The notes under the pieces were generated by a model. The model saw nothing but the letters and a program-made list of their open reading frames with translations, searched no databases and was not told where the DNA came from. Shown piece by piece: positions 43,007-54,125 of a stretch of 60,095 nt of DNA. This DNA comes from Microbacterium testaceum. GTDB taxonomy: Bacteria; Actinomycetota; Actinomycetes; Actinomycetales; Microbacteriaceae. The translations under genes and the position numbers were made by a program. The stretch's first letter is position 1. Every line of letters starts with the position of its first letter. The stretch is from assembly GCF_001476285.1 (NCBI RefSeq), contig NZ_LDRU01000026.1:1-60095 (forward strand), written 5' to 3'.

Positions 43007-43957
43007 TCAGTGAGTGAGTGCGCCGGCGCGTGATGCTTTGTCGGCGAGGGCCGCGGAGGCCTCGTCGACGGCGGCGCGCTCGGCGTCGTCGAGGTAGTCG
43101 AGGGGAGTCGGCACGACCGCCCCGTCACGAACGACGGCGAGCAGCGTCGTGTGCGAACCGTTGCCCTCGGCGTCGCGACGCCACACCGCGACCGGCATCG
43201 GTTCGTCGGCGGCGAGTCCCGCGATCGTGCGGGCGGATCCCAGCGGGGTGGTCCAACCGGAGCTCCGGCCGGGCCGGAGGTCGGACCACCGGCGGAACCA
43301 CCCGCGCGCGTCGGCGTCGATACGGGCACGCTGGTCGGCGGTGAGCTCGAGGGGCGCGCCGTCGAGTCGGAGGCCGCTCCACACCGGGACCTGGCCGTCG
43401 CCGTGCTCGCCGACGACGAGGGCGTCGATGCGCGTGGGGTCGAGCTTCAGCTCGCGGGCGATCGCCGCGGTGAAACGGATGCTGTCGTTCAGGCAGTAGC
43501 CGAAGATGCGCGCGGGGTCGATGTCGCTGAGGTGCGCGAGGCACGTGGCGAGCACGTCGGCCGGGTTGGTGAGGATCATCACCAACCCGCTCTCGCCCGC
43601 GAGCGCGGAGATCGCCGGTTGCACTGCCCGCAGGACACCGAGGTTGCCCTCGAGGAATGCCTCGCGGCTGCCGTCAGGCGTCTCGGGGCGAGAAGCGGCG
43701 AAGACGACGAGGTCTACGGGAGTCTGGGCGACGGCCTCGTCGAGAGGGAGGACCGTGAGGCGGGCGCGTGTACGGCCGGCGACGATCTGCGCTTCCCGCA
43801 TGTCGATCGCGTGCGCCTGCAGCACGTTCTCTTTGAGGTCGAAGAGCAAGATCTCGTCGTACTCGTCGGCCAGCGAGAGCTGGTGGGCGAGGCCTGCGCC
43901 GGTGAGGCCGGAAGCCCCGAGGATCGCGACGCGTCGCGGCGACCATGTCTGCGTCAT
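43007..43957 (-). CDS. Lactate/malate dehydrogenase family 2-hydroxyacid dehydrogenase
   Basis: 316 residues from ATG 43957 (ribosome site GGAAGGAA). NAD motif GASGLTGAGLAHQL near 15, Asp in LLFDLKENVL, NPADVLATCLA near 140, and the catalytic His in GEHGDGQVPVWSG near 190. The substrate loop ASRPETPDGSREAF is unlike both lactate and malate enzymes. As first gene of an operon with benzoylformate decarboxylase and an aldehyde dehydrogenase, it may oxidise mandelate to benzoylformate, a role usually filled by a flavoprotein. That function is inferred. Confidence 0.85.
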   Translation of the reverse strand: MTQTWSPRRVAILGASGLTGAGLAHQLSLADEYDEILLFDLKENVLQAHAIDMREAQIVAGRTRARLTVLPLDEAVAQTPVDLVVFAASRPETPDGSREAFLEGNLGVLRAVQPAISALAGESGLVMILTNPADVLATCLAHLSDIDPARIFGYCLNDSIRFTAAIARELKLDPTRIDALVVGEHGDGQVPVWSGLRLDGAPLELTADQRARIDADARGWFRRWSDLRPGRSSGWTTPLGSARTIAGLAADEPMPVAVWRRDAEGNGSHTTLLAVVRDGAVVPTPLDYLDDAERAAVDEASAALADKASRAGALTH

Positions 43958-44046
43958 TGCACATTCCTTCCGCGCCGTCCCTGGCGCCGTTATCGATTGA
44001 ACGCCTCGATGAGTGGTGCGTCCAGACGAGGTTTCGGATGCCACGG

Positions 44047-44061
44047 ATAGAATCTCTCTAT
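44047..44061. promoter_or_regulatory. LysR-type binding site ATAGA-N5-TCTAT
   Basis: A perfect interrupted dyad that contains the LysR signature T-N11-A (44048 and 44060). It lies 34-48 bases before the lysR ATG and 90-104 bases before the divergent dehydrogenase ATG, as expected for a recognition site controlling both directions. Confidence 0.55.
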
Positions 44062-44094
44062 GTCGCACGCGGACGTGCGCGGAAAGGCCGGGTC

Positions 44095-45039
44095 ATGACA
44101 TCCGTGGATCTGGATCTGATGCGGACGTTCGTCGCGATCTACGAACGGCGCAGCCTGACGCTCGCCGCGGGCGCGCTCAACGTCACCCAGCCCTCGGTGA
44201 GCTACGCGCTCGGGCGTCTGCGGCGTGATCTGGGCGACACCCTGTTCGTCCGGTCGGCGCAGGGCATGGCCCCGACCGCCCGCGCGGATCAGCTCTACGC
44301 GGTCGCCCGGTCGGCGATCGACGCGATCGACGACGTCGTCGCCGGCCGCGAGTTCGACCCGGCCACCGCTCGCACGCGGTTCCGCGTCGCGCTCACCGAC
44401 ATGGGGGAGTACGCCTATCTCCCCACCCTCATGGAACGCCTCTCCCTGGATGCTCCCGGAGTGGGCCTGGATGTCGTTCCCGTGGACGTCGACGCCGTCG
44501 ACCGGTGGATCGCGAGCGGCGAGGTCGACGCGGCCGTCAGCAGTGCGGCGCCCAGCGGGCGGACGGCCTCAGTCGACCTCTTCAGCGAGACGTACGTCTG
44601 CGTGGCGACCTGGCCCGACGACCTGCGGGGCGTCGCGGTGAGCCCCGCGGAGCTGGCCGATCTGCGACTGGCCGTGATCGACACCTCTTCGGGCCACGAC
44701 CGCGTCGGCCGCGCACTCGACGACGCCGGCATCGCCCCCCTGGCGGTGCTGCGCGCGCACCACTTCTCGACGCTTCCCGAAACCCTCGTCCGTTCGGGCG
44801 GGGCGGCGATCGTGCCGCGCCGGGTCGCGGGGATGTTCGCCCGCCGCTGGCCGCTGCACGCTCGGCCCCTGGACGGGCTGGTCGAGGAGTTCCACGTCCG
44901 TCTCTTCGCCAATCCGGCGCTGCACCCGACGGCCGCGCGTCGGTGGTTTCTCGGCGTCCTCGAGGAGGCGGTGCGCTCCTTCGCCGCCGAGCACGATCCT
45001 CAGTCGGACGCGGCGGGGAGCGACGCCCGCGCGATGTGA
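44095..45039 (+). CDS. LysR family transcriptional regulator
   Basis: 314 residues from ATG 44095 (GGAAAGG upstream). The N-terminal helix-turn-helix is LMRTFVAIYERRSLTLAAGALNVTQPSVSYALGRLRRDLGDTLFVRS. The rest is the two-lobed inducer-binding domain. It is divergent from the mandelate-type operon, which it probably activates in response to an aromatic acid. Its last 40 bases overlap the tail of the convergent antiterminator gene. Confidence 0.92.
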   Translation: MTSVDLDLMRTFVAIYERRSLTLAAGALNVTQPSVSYALGRLRRDLGDTLFVRSAQGMAPTARADQLYAVARSAIDAIDDVVAGREFDPATARTRFRVALTDMGEYAYLPTLMERLSLDAPGVGLDVVPVDVDAVDRWIASGEVDAAVSSAAPSGRTASVDLFSETYVCVATWPDDLRGVAVSPAELADLRLAVIDTSSGHDRVGRALDDAGIAPLAVLRAHHFSTLPETLVRSGGAAIVPRRVAGMFARRWPLHARPLDGLVEEFHVRLFANPALHPTAARRWFLGVLEEAVRSFAAEHDPQSDAAGSDARAM

Positions 45040-45839
45040 AGAGCGAGGTACGCGACCTCTTCGTCGGGCACCGCCACCCCGTACTCGCGGTCGATGAACG
45101 TGCGCACGCGTTCCGCGGTGGTCACGGCGTCGGGGTGCCGCGTCCGCATCGTCTGCAGCAGGAAGTCGTCGTCACCGAGCATCCGCTCCGCGAACAGGCG
45201 CTCGGCGAAGAAGTGGAGATGCGTCAGGAAGCGTGCGCCGTGCAGGTCGTCGCCGACGACGGCGATGGTGCTCGCGTGCGTGACGATCTTGATGATGGAT
45301 GCCACCAACGACACGACGCCCGCGGCATCCATGTCCTCACGTCCCACCTGCGCATTGACGAGGTGGAAGGCGATGTTCGCGGCCTCATCGGTGGGGATGT
45401 CGACGCCGAACTTCTCGCGCAGGAGGCCCACCGCCCGCAGGCCGATGCGGTGCTCGAGCGGATAGAGGTTGCGCACCTCGGCCACGAGACGGTTGACGAT
45501 CGCGATCCCGCGACGCTCGCGCTCGATCGCGAAGTGCAGGTGGTCGGTGAGGGCGAGGTAGATGTGGGGATCGAACTCCAGTCCCTCCGACTCGGCATCG
45601 GCGACGATGCGCCGCGTGAGCTCGACGAAGTCGACGGGGATCTGCGAGACGAGATCGACGAAGTTGCGTTGATCGGTCTCTCGGAGCTCGACGAAGACAC
45701 GGTCGTGCGCGCCGGGCGGCACGACGTCTCCGGGGCGGTGGGCGAACCCGATGCCCTTGCCGAGGAGAACGCGCTCGACGCCGCGGTCGTCCTCGACGAG
45801 CACGACGCTCGAGTTGAGGACCTTCTTGATGATCTGCAT
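45000..45839 (-). CDS. BglG/LicT family transcription antiterminator
   Basis: 279 residues from ATG 45839. The N-terminal CAT RNA-binding domain is MQIIKKVLNSSVVLVEDDRG... with LLGKGIGFAHRPGDVV. Two PRD domains follow, with conserved His in LTDHLHFAIERE, YPLEHRIG, THLHFFAERLF and LALHIA. It binds a RAT hairpin in the leader of its target mRNA and prevents termination when the PTS is busy transporting sugar. A matching RAT lies upstream of the PTS gene at 49363-49393. It is the third gene of the PTS-GH1 operon. Confidence 0.94.
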   Translation of the reverse strand: MQIIKKVLNSSVVLVEDDRGVERVLLGKGIGFAHRPGDVVPPGAHDRVFVELRETDQRNFVDLVSQIPVDFVELTRRIVADAESEGLEFDPHIYLALTDHLHFAIERERRGIAIVNRLVAEVRNLYPLEHRIGLRAVGLLREKFGVDIPTDEAANIAFHLVNAQVGREDMDAAGVVSLVASIIKIVTHASTIAVVGDDLHGARFLTHLHFFAERLFAERMLGDDDFLLQTMRTRHPDAVTTAERVRTFIDREYGVAVPDEEVAYLALHIARASLPAASD

Positions 45840-45915
45840 GGTGGTTGTCTCCGTCGACACCGTCCGATGAAGCGTCGCGGGTGTGGGGGCCGACGTGTGC
45901 CGGCCCCCGAACCCG

Positions 45916-49264
<3,349 letters not shown>

Positions 49265-49325
49265 GGGCGCTCCTCCTTCGTTGGATGGACGTCCCGGGGC
49301 TGCTCCGCCACCGCTTTCGGGCAAT

Positions 49326-49368
49326 AAAAAAAGGACCCGACCGCAAAACATCGTTTGCGTTCGGATCC
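49326..49368 (-). terminator. Rho-independent terminator in the PTS leader
   Basis: On the minus strand GGATCCGAACGCAAA (49368-49354) pairs with TTTTGCGGTCGGGTCC (49348-49333), with one mismatch and one G-U pair, followed by seven Ts. It lies 62 bases before the PTS ATG. Its 5' arm overlaps the end of the RAT, so RAT folding and terminator folding exclude one another. Confidence 0.9.
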
Positions 49369-49393
49369 TGCCTGCTTGACCAGTCACACGTCC
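49363..49393 (-). promoter_or_regulatory. RAT (ribonucleic antiterminator) site
   Basis: The minus-strand sequence reads GGACGTGTGACTG, then GTCA, then AGCAGGCAGGATCC. The ACTG...AGCAGGCA core and flanking GGA/TCC match LicT/SacY-type RAT hairpins. It overlaps the terminator's 5' arm by six bases. This is the expected binding site for the BglG-family protein encoded at 45000-45839. Confidence 0.85.
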
Positions 49394-49399
49394 GTGAGA

Positions 49400-49428
49400 T
49401 TTCTACCACAGGTGCGACCGGGCGGCAA
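49400..49428 (-). promoter_or_regulatory. Candidate promoter of the PTS-GH1-bglG operon
   Basis: On the minus strand TTGCCG (49428-49423) and TAGAAA (49405-49400) are separated by 17 bases. The RAT begins seven bases further, so the transcript would start close to the RAT. Both hexamers are four of six matches to the usual consensus. Confidence 0.5.
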
Positions 49429-49588
49429 GACGTCGCGTCTCGACGGTGGGCTCGACGCGGGGTATCGTCGCCGTCGAGACGGTGCGACGGTGCCCGTCGC
49501 TATCGGCATCCCGGTGTCACCGCCCGGAAACATGCGCGATCGGCGGCGCGACTAGGGTCGGCCCGACGCAGCGCGACAGGAGGACGCC
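49429..49588. other. Non-coding stretch upstream of the LuxR gene
   Basis: Part of the 324-base gap between the divergent PTS and LuxR genes. Apart from the strong ribosome site AGGAGG (49578-49583), five bases before the GTG at 49589, I see no repeat, operator or coding sequence. Confidence 0.5.
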
Positions 49589-50266
49589 GTGAGCCGCGTG
49601 TCGTGGAAGATCATGGAGACCCTGACCGCCGACGCCCCCCTGCCCGAGCGCCGCCGGCGGCTGGGGCGCCAGCTGCTGAGGGCCGTCGAGGGAGACACGT
49701 TCGTGTCGTACCGATGGACGCCAGCGGGCCCGTACGCCGATCCCGTGGGGGTGCAGTTCGACGACGAGCACCTGCGCGCCTACGACGCGCGTTTCCGGCA
49801 CATCGACACGATGACCCCGCGCTTCCTCGAGGCGCGCGGGGCGTCGGCGATCAGCCCCCGGCGCGATAGCCGCGACGAGTTCGTCCGCGATTTCCTGTTC
49901 CGCTCGGGCATGTTCCATGGCATGAACTACTTCGCACCGCATCCGGTCGTCGGCTCCATCGATCTGCGCGTGTGGCGTTCCCAACGGCGGGGCGCCTTCA
50001 CCCCCGATGACGTACGCAAACTGCAGGCGATCGGGGATCTCATGCACCGACTGTGGAGCGACGAGCCATTGGCGGCATCCGCTCTCACCCCGCGGCAGAA
50101 GGAGATCGTGTCGCTGGTGGGCGACGGGCTGACGGACAAGGCGATTTGCGACCGGCTCGGCATCTCCCTGCCGACTCTTCGCACCCATCTCGCGCAGGCG
50201 TTCGCCAAGACGGGAACGCAGAATCGCACGTCGCTGGCCATGGCGGTGCGCACCCCTCGTCATTAA
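49589..50266 (+). CDS. LuxR-type transcriptional regulator
   Basis: 225 residues; the GTG start is decided by AGGAGG five bases upstream. The last 65 residues are a LuxR helix-turn-helix: LTPRQKEIVSLVGDGLTDKAICDRLGISLPTLRTHLAQAFAKTGTQNR. The N-terminal 150 residues look like a small sensor domain (VGSIDLRVWRSQRRGAFTPDDVRKLQAIGDLM, reminiscent of GAF) but are not a response-regulator receiver. It lies 72 bases before the MFS/amidase pair and probably controls it. Confidence 0.87.
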   Translation: MSRVSWKIMETLTADAPLPERRRRLGRQLLRAVEGDTFVSYRWTPAGPYADPVGVQFDDEHLRAYDARFRHIDTMTPRFLEARGASAISPRRDSRDEFVRDFLFRSGMFHGMNYFAPHPVVGSIDLRVWRSQRRGAFTPDDVRKLQAIGDLMHRLWSDEPLAASALTPRQKEIVSLVGDGLTDKAICDRLGISLPTLRTHLAQAFAKTGTQNRTSLAMAVRTPRH

Positions 50267-50338
50267 TGACGATGCCGACGCGGCTCCGCGTCGAGGATGC
50301 TCGGTCGCACGCAACCGTTTCAGCATCCCGGGAGAGAA

Positions 50339-51772
50339 ATGTCCACACTGCGCGCGGGGGTCTCGCCCCTGTCCCGACTCGATCGATTCCCCCGGTGGGG
50401 ACTGAGCGCGATCTCCGTCCTCACCATCGGGCTGGGCATGCTCTTCGTCCAGTACGACATCTTCAACATCAACGTCTCGTTCGTCCAGACCTGTGCGCAG
50501 ATCATCGGCGGCTGCACCCCGGCCACATCGGATCAGTTCATCGGGCTCCCGATCTTCCTCAGCCTCCTGGGGTACGGAATCGGCGCACTCGTGCTCGGGC
50601 CGATGTCCGATCGCTTCGGGCGCCACCGCCTGCTCATCATCGCGATGGTGATCACCGGTCTGGGGTCGCTGTTCTCGACCTTCGCCGGTGACGCGACGTC
50701 CTTCAGCCTCTCGCGCCTCGTGACCGGTATCGGCATCGGCGCCGACCTGGCCATCATCAACGTGTACGTCAGCGAGATCGCACCGCGGCGCATGCGCGGC
50801 CGCTACACGAGCGTGCTGTTCTTCATGGCCGCTCTCGGCTCGGCGCTCGGGATCTGGCTGGGTCTGTTCCTCACCACGCCCATGACCCCCTGGCCTCAGG
50901 GTCTGCCTTTCGCCCTGGCATCCGACTCCTTCACGTCGGGCTGGCGCTGGGTCTACGCCGTGGGAGCCATCCTCGCGGCGGTGTCGATCGTCCTGCGTAT
51001 CGCTCTTCCCGAGTCGCCGCGGTGGCTCGCCACCCGCGGCCGTGACGCCGAGGCCGCCGCGGTCGTCGAGCGCATGGAGCAGCTCGCGACGCGTCGTCAC
51101 CCGCTGCTTCCCGCATCGCCCGAAGACAGCAGCAGCACCGAGGTCGCCACGGGCGGCACCTGGTCGGGCGTGCGCGAGCTCCTCACATCGCGCGTGTACC
51201 TTCGTCGACTGCTCGTGATCGGCGCGGCCTGGCTGCTGGGATACGTGACGCTGTACTCCTTCGCCGGGGCGTTCACGTCGGTGCTGGTGCGCCAGGGCTA
51301 CACCGCGCCGGAGGCCGGCATCGTCAGCGCCGTGGGTCTCACCGGCTTCCTCGCGGCGGCAGTGGTGGCCCGCTCGGTCGTGGACCGTATCGAGCGCAAG
51401 TGGTGGATGCTCATCGGTGGCGCGATCACCGTCGTGGGCGCCGTCATCGTCGTGGCCGGGGGCGGGGCGACGGTCATGACGTTCCTGGGGGCCATCCTCG
51501 TCTTCTTCGGGCAGAACATCTGGGTTCCCGCGCAGTACGCGCTCACGGCTGAGAGCTTCCCGACCCGCTTCCGCACCACGGCCTACGCCCTGGCCGACAG
51601 CATCGGGCACGTCGGGGGAGGGCTCGGCGTCTTCCTCCTCGTCGGGATCTTCTCGCAGTTCCCGCTGCTGGGTTCGCTCCTCGGACTCATCGCCTTCCTC
51701 ATCGTGGGCGCGCTGATCAACCTCCTCGCCCCGCGCACGCGCAACCGTTCGCTCGAGGAGATCTCGGCATGA
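50339..51772 (+). CDS. MFS transporter (sugar porter/aromatic acid symporter-like)
   Basis: 477 residues from ATG 50339 with GGGAGAG upstream; about twelve hydrophobic helices. GPMSDRFGRHRLLI (loop 2-3) and LVTGIGIGADLAIINVYVSEIAPRRMRGRYTS (helix 4-5) are typical of the large MFS group containing sugar porters and aromatic acid:H+ symporters. An extended periplasmic loop with a Cys pair (VQTCAQIIGGC) follows helix 1. It overlaps the amidase gene in ATGA, so it may import that enzyme's amide substrate. Confidence 0.9.
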   Translation: MSTLRAGVSPLSRLDRFPRWGLSAISVLTIGLGMLFVQYDIFNINVSFVQTCAQIIGGCTPATSDQFIGLPIFLSLLGYGIGALVLGPMSDRFGRHRLLIIAMVITGLGSLFSTFAGDATSFSLSRLVTGIGIGADLAIINVYVSEIAPRRMRGRYTSVLFFMAALGSALGIWLGLFLTTPMTPWPQGLPFALASDSFTSGWRWVYAVGAILAAVSIVLRIALPESPRWLATRGRDAEAAAVVERMEQLATRRHPLLPASPEDSSSTEVATGGTWSGVRELLTSRVYLRRLLVIGAAWLLGYVTLYSFAGAFTSVLVRQGYTAPEAGIVSAVGLTGFLAAAVVARSVVDRIERKWWMLIGGAITVVGAVIVVAGGGATVMTFLGAILVFFGQNIWVPAQYALTAESFPTRFRTTAYALADSIGHVGGGLGVFLLVGIFSQFPLLGSLLGLIAFLIVGALINLLAPRTRNRSLEEISA

Positions 51773-53076
51773 CCGTCGCACGCACGGCGGTGCCCGACGA
51801 TCTCGGCATCTGGACGCAGCTCTCCGACGACGACGCGCTCGCGTCGCAGCGCTCCACCGCCGGACCCGACGCGTTCCCGGCGGCCGTGAAAGCGAACATC
51901 GCCGTGCGTGGTCTTCATCGGTCGGCCGGATGCCGGGTGCTCGATGTGGCGGCGGAAGAAGCCGACGCGCCGGTGGTGGCGGCGTTCAGGCAGCACGGGG
52001 CGGTCGTCGTCGGCATGACGAACATGCACGAGCTCGCTCTCGGGGTCACCTCCGACAACGCCGCGTACGGATCGGCACGCGTCCCGTCGGCTCCGCGCCT
52101 CTCCGCCGGCGGCTCCTCGGGGGGCAGCGCGGCGGCGGTCGCCGCGGGGCTCGTCCCCCTGGCGCTGGGCACCGATACCGGGGGCTCCGTGTCGATCCCG
52201 GCCGGCAACTGCGGGGTCGTCGGCTTCCGTCCCAGCACGGGGCGCTGGCCGACCGCGGGGATCGTGGGGCTGTCGTGGACACGGGACACGCCGGGAGTGT
52301 TCGCCACGACCGTCGAAGACGCGGCGCGCGCCGATTCCTGGGTCACCGGGAGCCGTTCGGCACCACCCGTGGAACGGGCGCGTCTCGGCATCCCGACCAC
52401 TTTCCTCCAAGACCTGGACGCGCGGACGGAGGAGGCGTTCTTCCGCACGCTCGACGACGCGCGGGGCGCGGGCATCGACGTCGTGGACGTCGACATCGCG
52501 GACGTGCTCGCCCGCGCGCGCAGGGCCGAGTCGCTCGTCGTCGGGTGGGAGGCTCCCCGCGAGCTCGCGGCCGCCGCTGCTCGCGCGCTGAACCTCCCGC
52601 CCGACGAGGCTTTCGAGGTGCTCCGCGCGGGGGTGGAGACAGCCGATGTCGCCGACTTCCTCCAGGGGTTGGTGGACCGCCCGGTCTCGGCCGACGAGTA
52701 CGCGGATGCTCTGTCGCTCGTCCTCGAGGCGCGCATACTCGCCGACGACGCGCTGGCACGGCTCGGCGTCGACGCACTCGTCTTCCCCACCACGCCGGCG
52801 CCCGCACCCTTGTCAGGTGGGGGTGCGACCGTGAGACATCGCGATCGTGAGACGTCGGTCTTCGGCCTGTACACGCGACACACCGGCCCCGGGACGATCC
52901 TCGGTGCGCCGATGGTCACCGTTCCCGCACCGGGGATTGGAGCAACGGTCGGGATCACCGTGCAGGGTCGGCGTTTCGACGATGCACGGACGTTGGGCAT
53001 CGCGAGGAGGCTCCACGACGACTCGCGCGACGAGGCGGTGCCGCGCGCGGGCGTCAGCGTCGAGCACGGGGCCTGA
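51769..53076 (+). CDS. Amidase signature family hydrolase
   Basis: 435 residues with the full Ser-cisSer-Lys triad: Lys in PAAVKANIAVRG (near 41), first Ser in RLSAGGSSGGSAAAVAAG (near 110) and nucleophile Ser in DTGGSVSIPAGNCGVVGFRPSTGR (near 138). It hydrolyses an amide to acid plus ammonia. It is co-transcribed with the MFS transporter. It is shorter than allophanate hydrolase and lacks that enzyme's C-terminal domain. The substrate is unknown; an aromatic amide would fit the region. Confidence 0.92.
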   Translation: MTVARTAVPDDLGIWTQLSDDDALASQRSTAGPDAFPAAVKANIAVRGLHRSAGCRVLDVAAEEADAPVVAAFRQHGAVVVGMTNMHELALGVTSDNAAYGSARVPSAPRLSAGGSSGGSAAAVAAGLVPLALGTDTGGSVSIPAGNCGVVGFRPSTGRWPTAGIVGLSWTRDTPGVFATTVEDAARADSWVTGSRSAPPVERARLGIPTTFLQDLDARTEEAFFRTLDDARGAGIDVVDVDIADVLARARRAESLVVGWEAPRELAAAAARALNLPPDEAFEVLRAGVETADVADFLQGLVDRPVSADEYADALSLVLEARILADDALARLGVDALVFPTTPAPAPLSGGGATVRHRDRETSVFGLYTRHTGPGTILGAPMVTVPAPGIGATVGITVQGRRFDDARTLGIARRLHDDSRDEAVPRAGVSVEHGA

Positions 53077-53088
53077 CGCCGTCGAGCC

Positions 53089-53805
53089 TCAGGCGGGCGT
53101 ACGCACCGACGCGAACTTGTTGCGCCGCCGTAGGGCGAAGCCGAGCTTCTCGTACGCCGCGATCGCGTTCACGTTCGCCGCCGCGGCGTGCAGCAACGCC
53201 CGGTCTCCGCGCTGCTGGATGTGGAAGGCGACGTCGAGCACCAGGCGCGAGGCGAGGCCCTGGCGCCGGTGATCGGCATCCACGGCGACAGCGCTGATCT
53301 CGGTCCACCCGGTCGGGTGGAGGCGCTCGCCCGCCATCGCGACGAGTCGACCCTCACGACGGATGCCGATGTACCGGCCGAGCTCGTACGTGCGGGGCCG
53401 GAAGGGGCCGGGCTGATTGCGGTCGACGATCGCCATCATGTCGGCGGCGTCCTCCGCGCCCAGTTCGATCGCCTCGTCGTCGGGGCGGGGTCGGAGGGCA
53501 TCGGTCTCGACGAGCTGCACGCCCTCGCCGCCGCCGAGGTACTCCCACCCGTCGGGGAAGCCGCCCTCGTAACCGGAGAGTCCCACGTCGGCGCCGGGGC
53601 CGACGAGGTCGCGCAGGGCATCCCAGACGCCGGGCTCGTCCCACGTACGGACCGCGACGAACGGCGCGACATCGGCCGGATACCGGCGCACGAGGTCGCC
53701 GCCGATCGCGAACGAGGAGTGCGGGCCCGCGAGCGAATGCCACGCGGCGTTGTCGAGGACGGTGGCGTCGGCGTGCGGGATGTCGAGGGCGGGAGCGGTG
53801 GTCAC
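53089..53805 (-). CDS. GNAT family N-acetyltransferase
   Basis: 238 residues. The catalytic GNAT fold is in the C-terminal half: ISAVAVDADHRRQGLASRLVLDVAFHI (acetyl-CoA loop RRQGLAS near 180) and AANVNAIAAYEKLGFALRRR. The N-terminal half is an extra domain seen in two-domain FR47-like acetyltransferases. The substrate is unknown. It is convergent with the amidase gene, 12 bases apart. Confidence 0.88.
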   Translation of the reverse strand: MTTAPALDIPHADATVLDNAAWHSLAGPHSSFAIGGDLVRRYPADVAPFVAVRTWDEPGVWDALRDLVGPGADVGLSGYEGGFPDGWEYLGGGEGVQLVETDALRPRPDDEAIELGAEDAADMMAIVDRNQPGPFRPRTYELGRYIGIRREGRLVAMAGERLHPTGWTEISAVAVDADHRRQGLASRLVLDVAFHIQQRGDRALLHAAAANVNAIAAYEKLGFALRRRNKFASVRTPA

Positions 53806-53933
53806 CGAGACACTCTCCGCCGGTCCTGGCCGTCACGCAAACCGGTGGCCACCGCGGCCGGGTTCTCGTGACGGGGCGTGACGCTTCGCAACGCTGTGTG
53901 TCGGCGGCGGCGCCGCGACGGTGAGGACGGCGC

Positions 53934-54050
53934 ATGCTGGAAGCGATCGCCCTGTACGAGCGCATCGGCTACCGCGCGATCCCGGTGTTCGAGCCGTACG
54001 TGCGGTTCGCGGGGTCACGGTGCTTCGCGAAGGCGCTGACCGCGGAGATC
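53934..54050 (+). pseudogene. Remnant of a GNAT acetyltransferase (C-terminal piece)
   Basis: The frame reads MLEAIALYERIGYRAIPVFE, then PYVRFAGSRCFAKAL, which is the conserved C-terminal strand and helix of GNAT enzymes (EAIALYERxGYxxIPxF...CFxK). No preceding acetyl-CoA domain exists; the 128 bases upstream are unlike coding sequence. There is no stop, so the remnant is in frame with the histidine phosphatase that starts at 54126. Confidence 0.6.
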
Positions 54051-54125
54051 CGGCGCCCCTGGCCGGTCACCTCCGGCCTGTCAACGCCCGTGCGCACGGT
54101 CGCGGGGCGACCGTACGGTCGCGCC

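Noticed and set aside
43992..44010. ATCGA-N9-TCGAT as a second LysR site
   Set aside because: The symmetric T and A are not 11 bases apart; ATAGA-N5-TCTAT nearby fits the LysR rule exactly.
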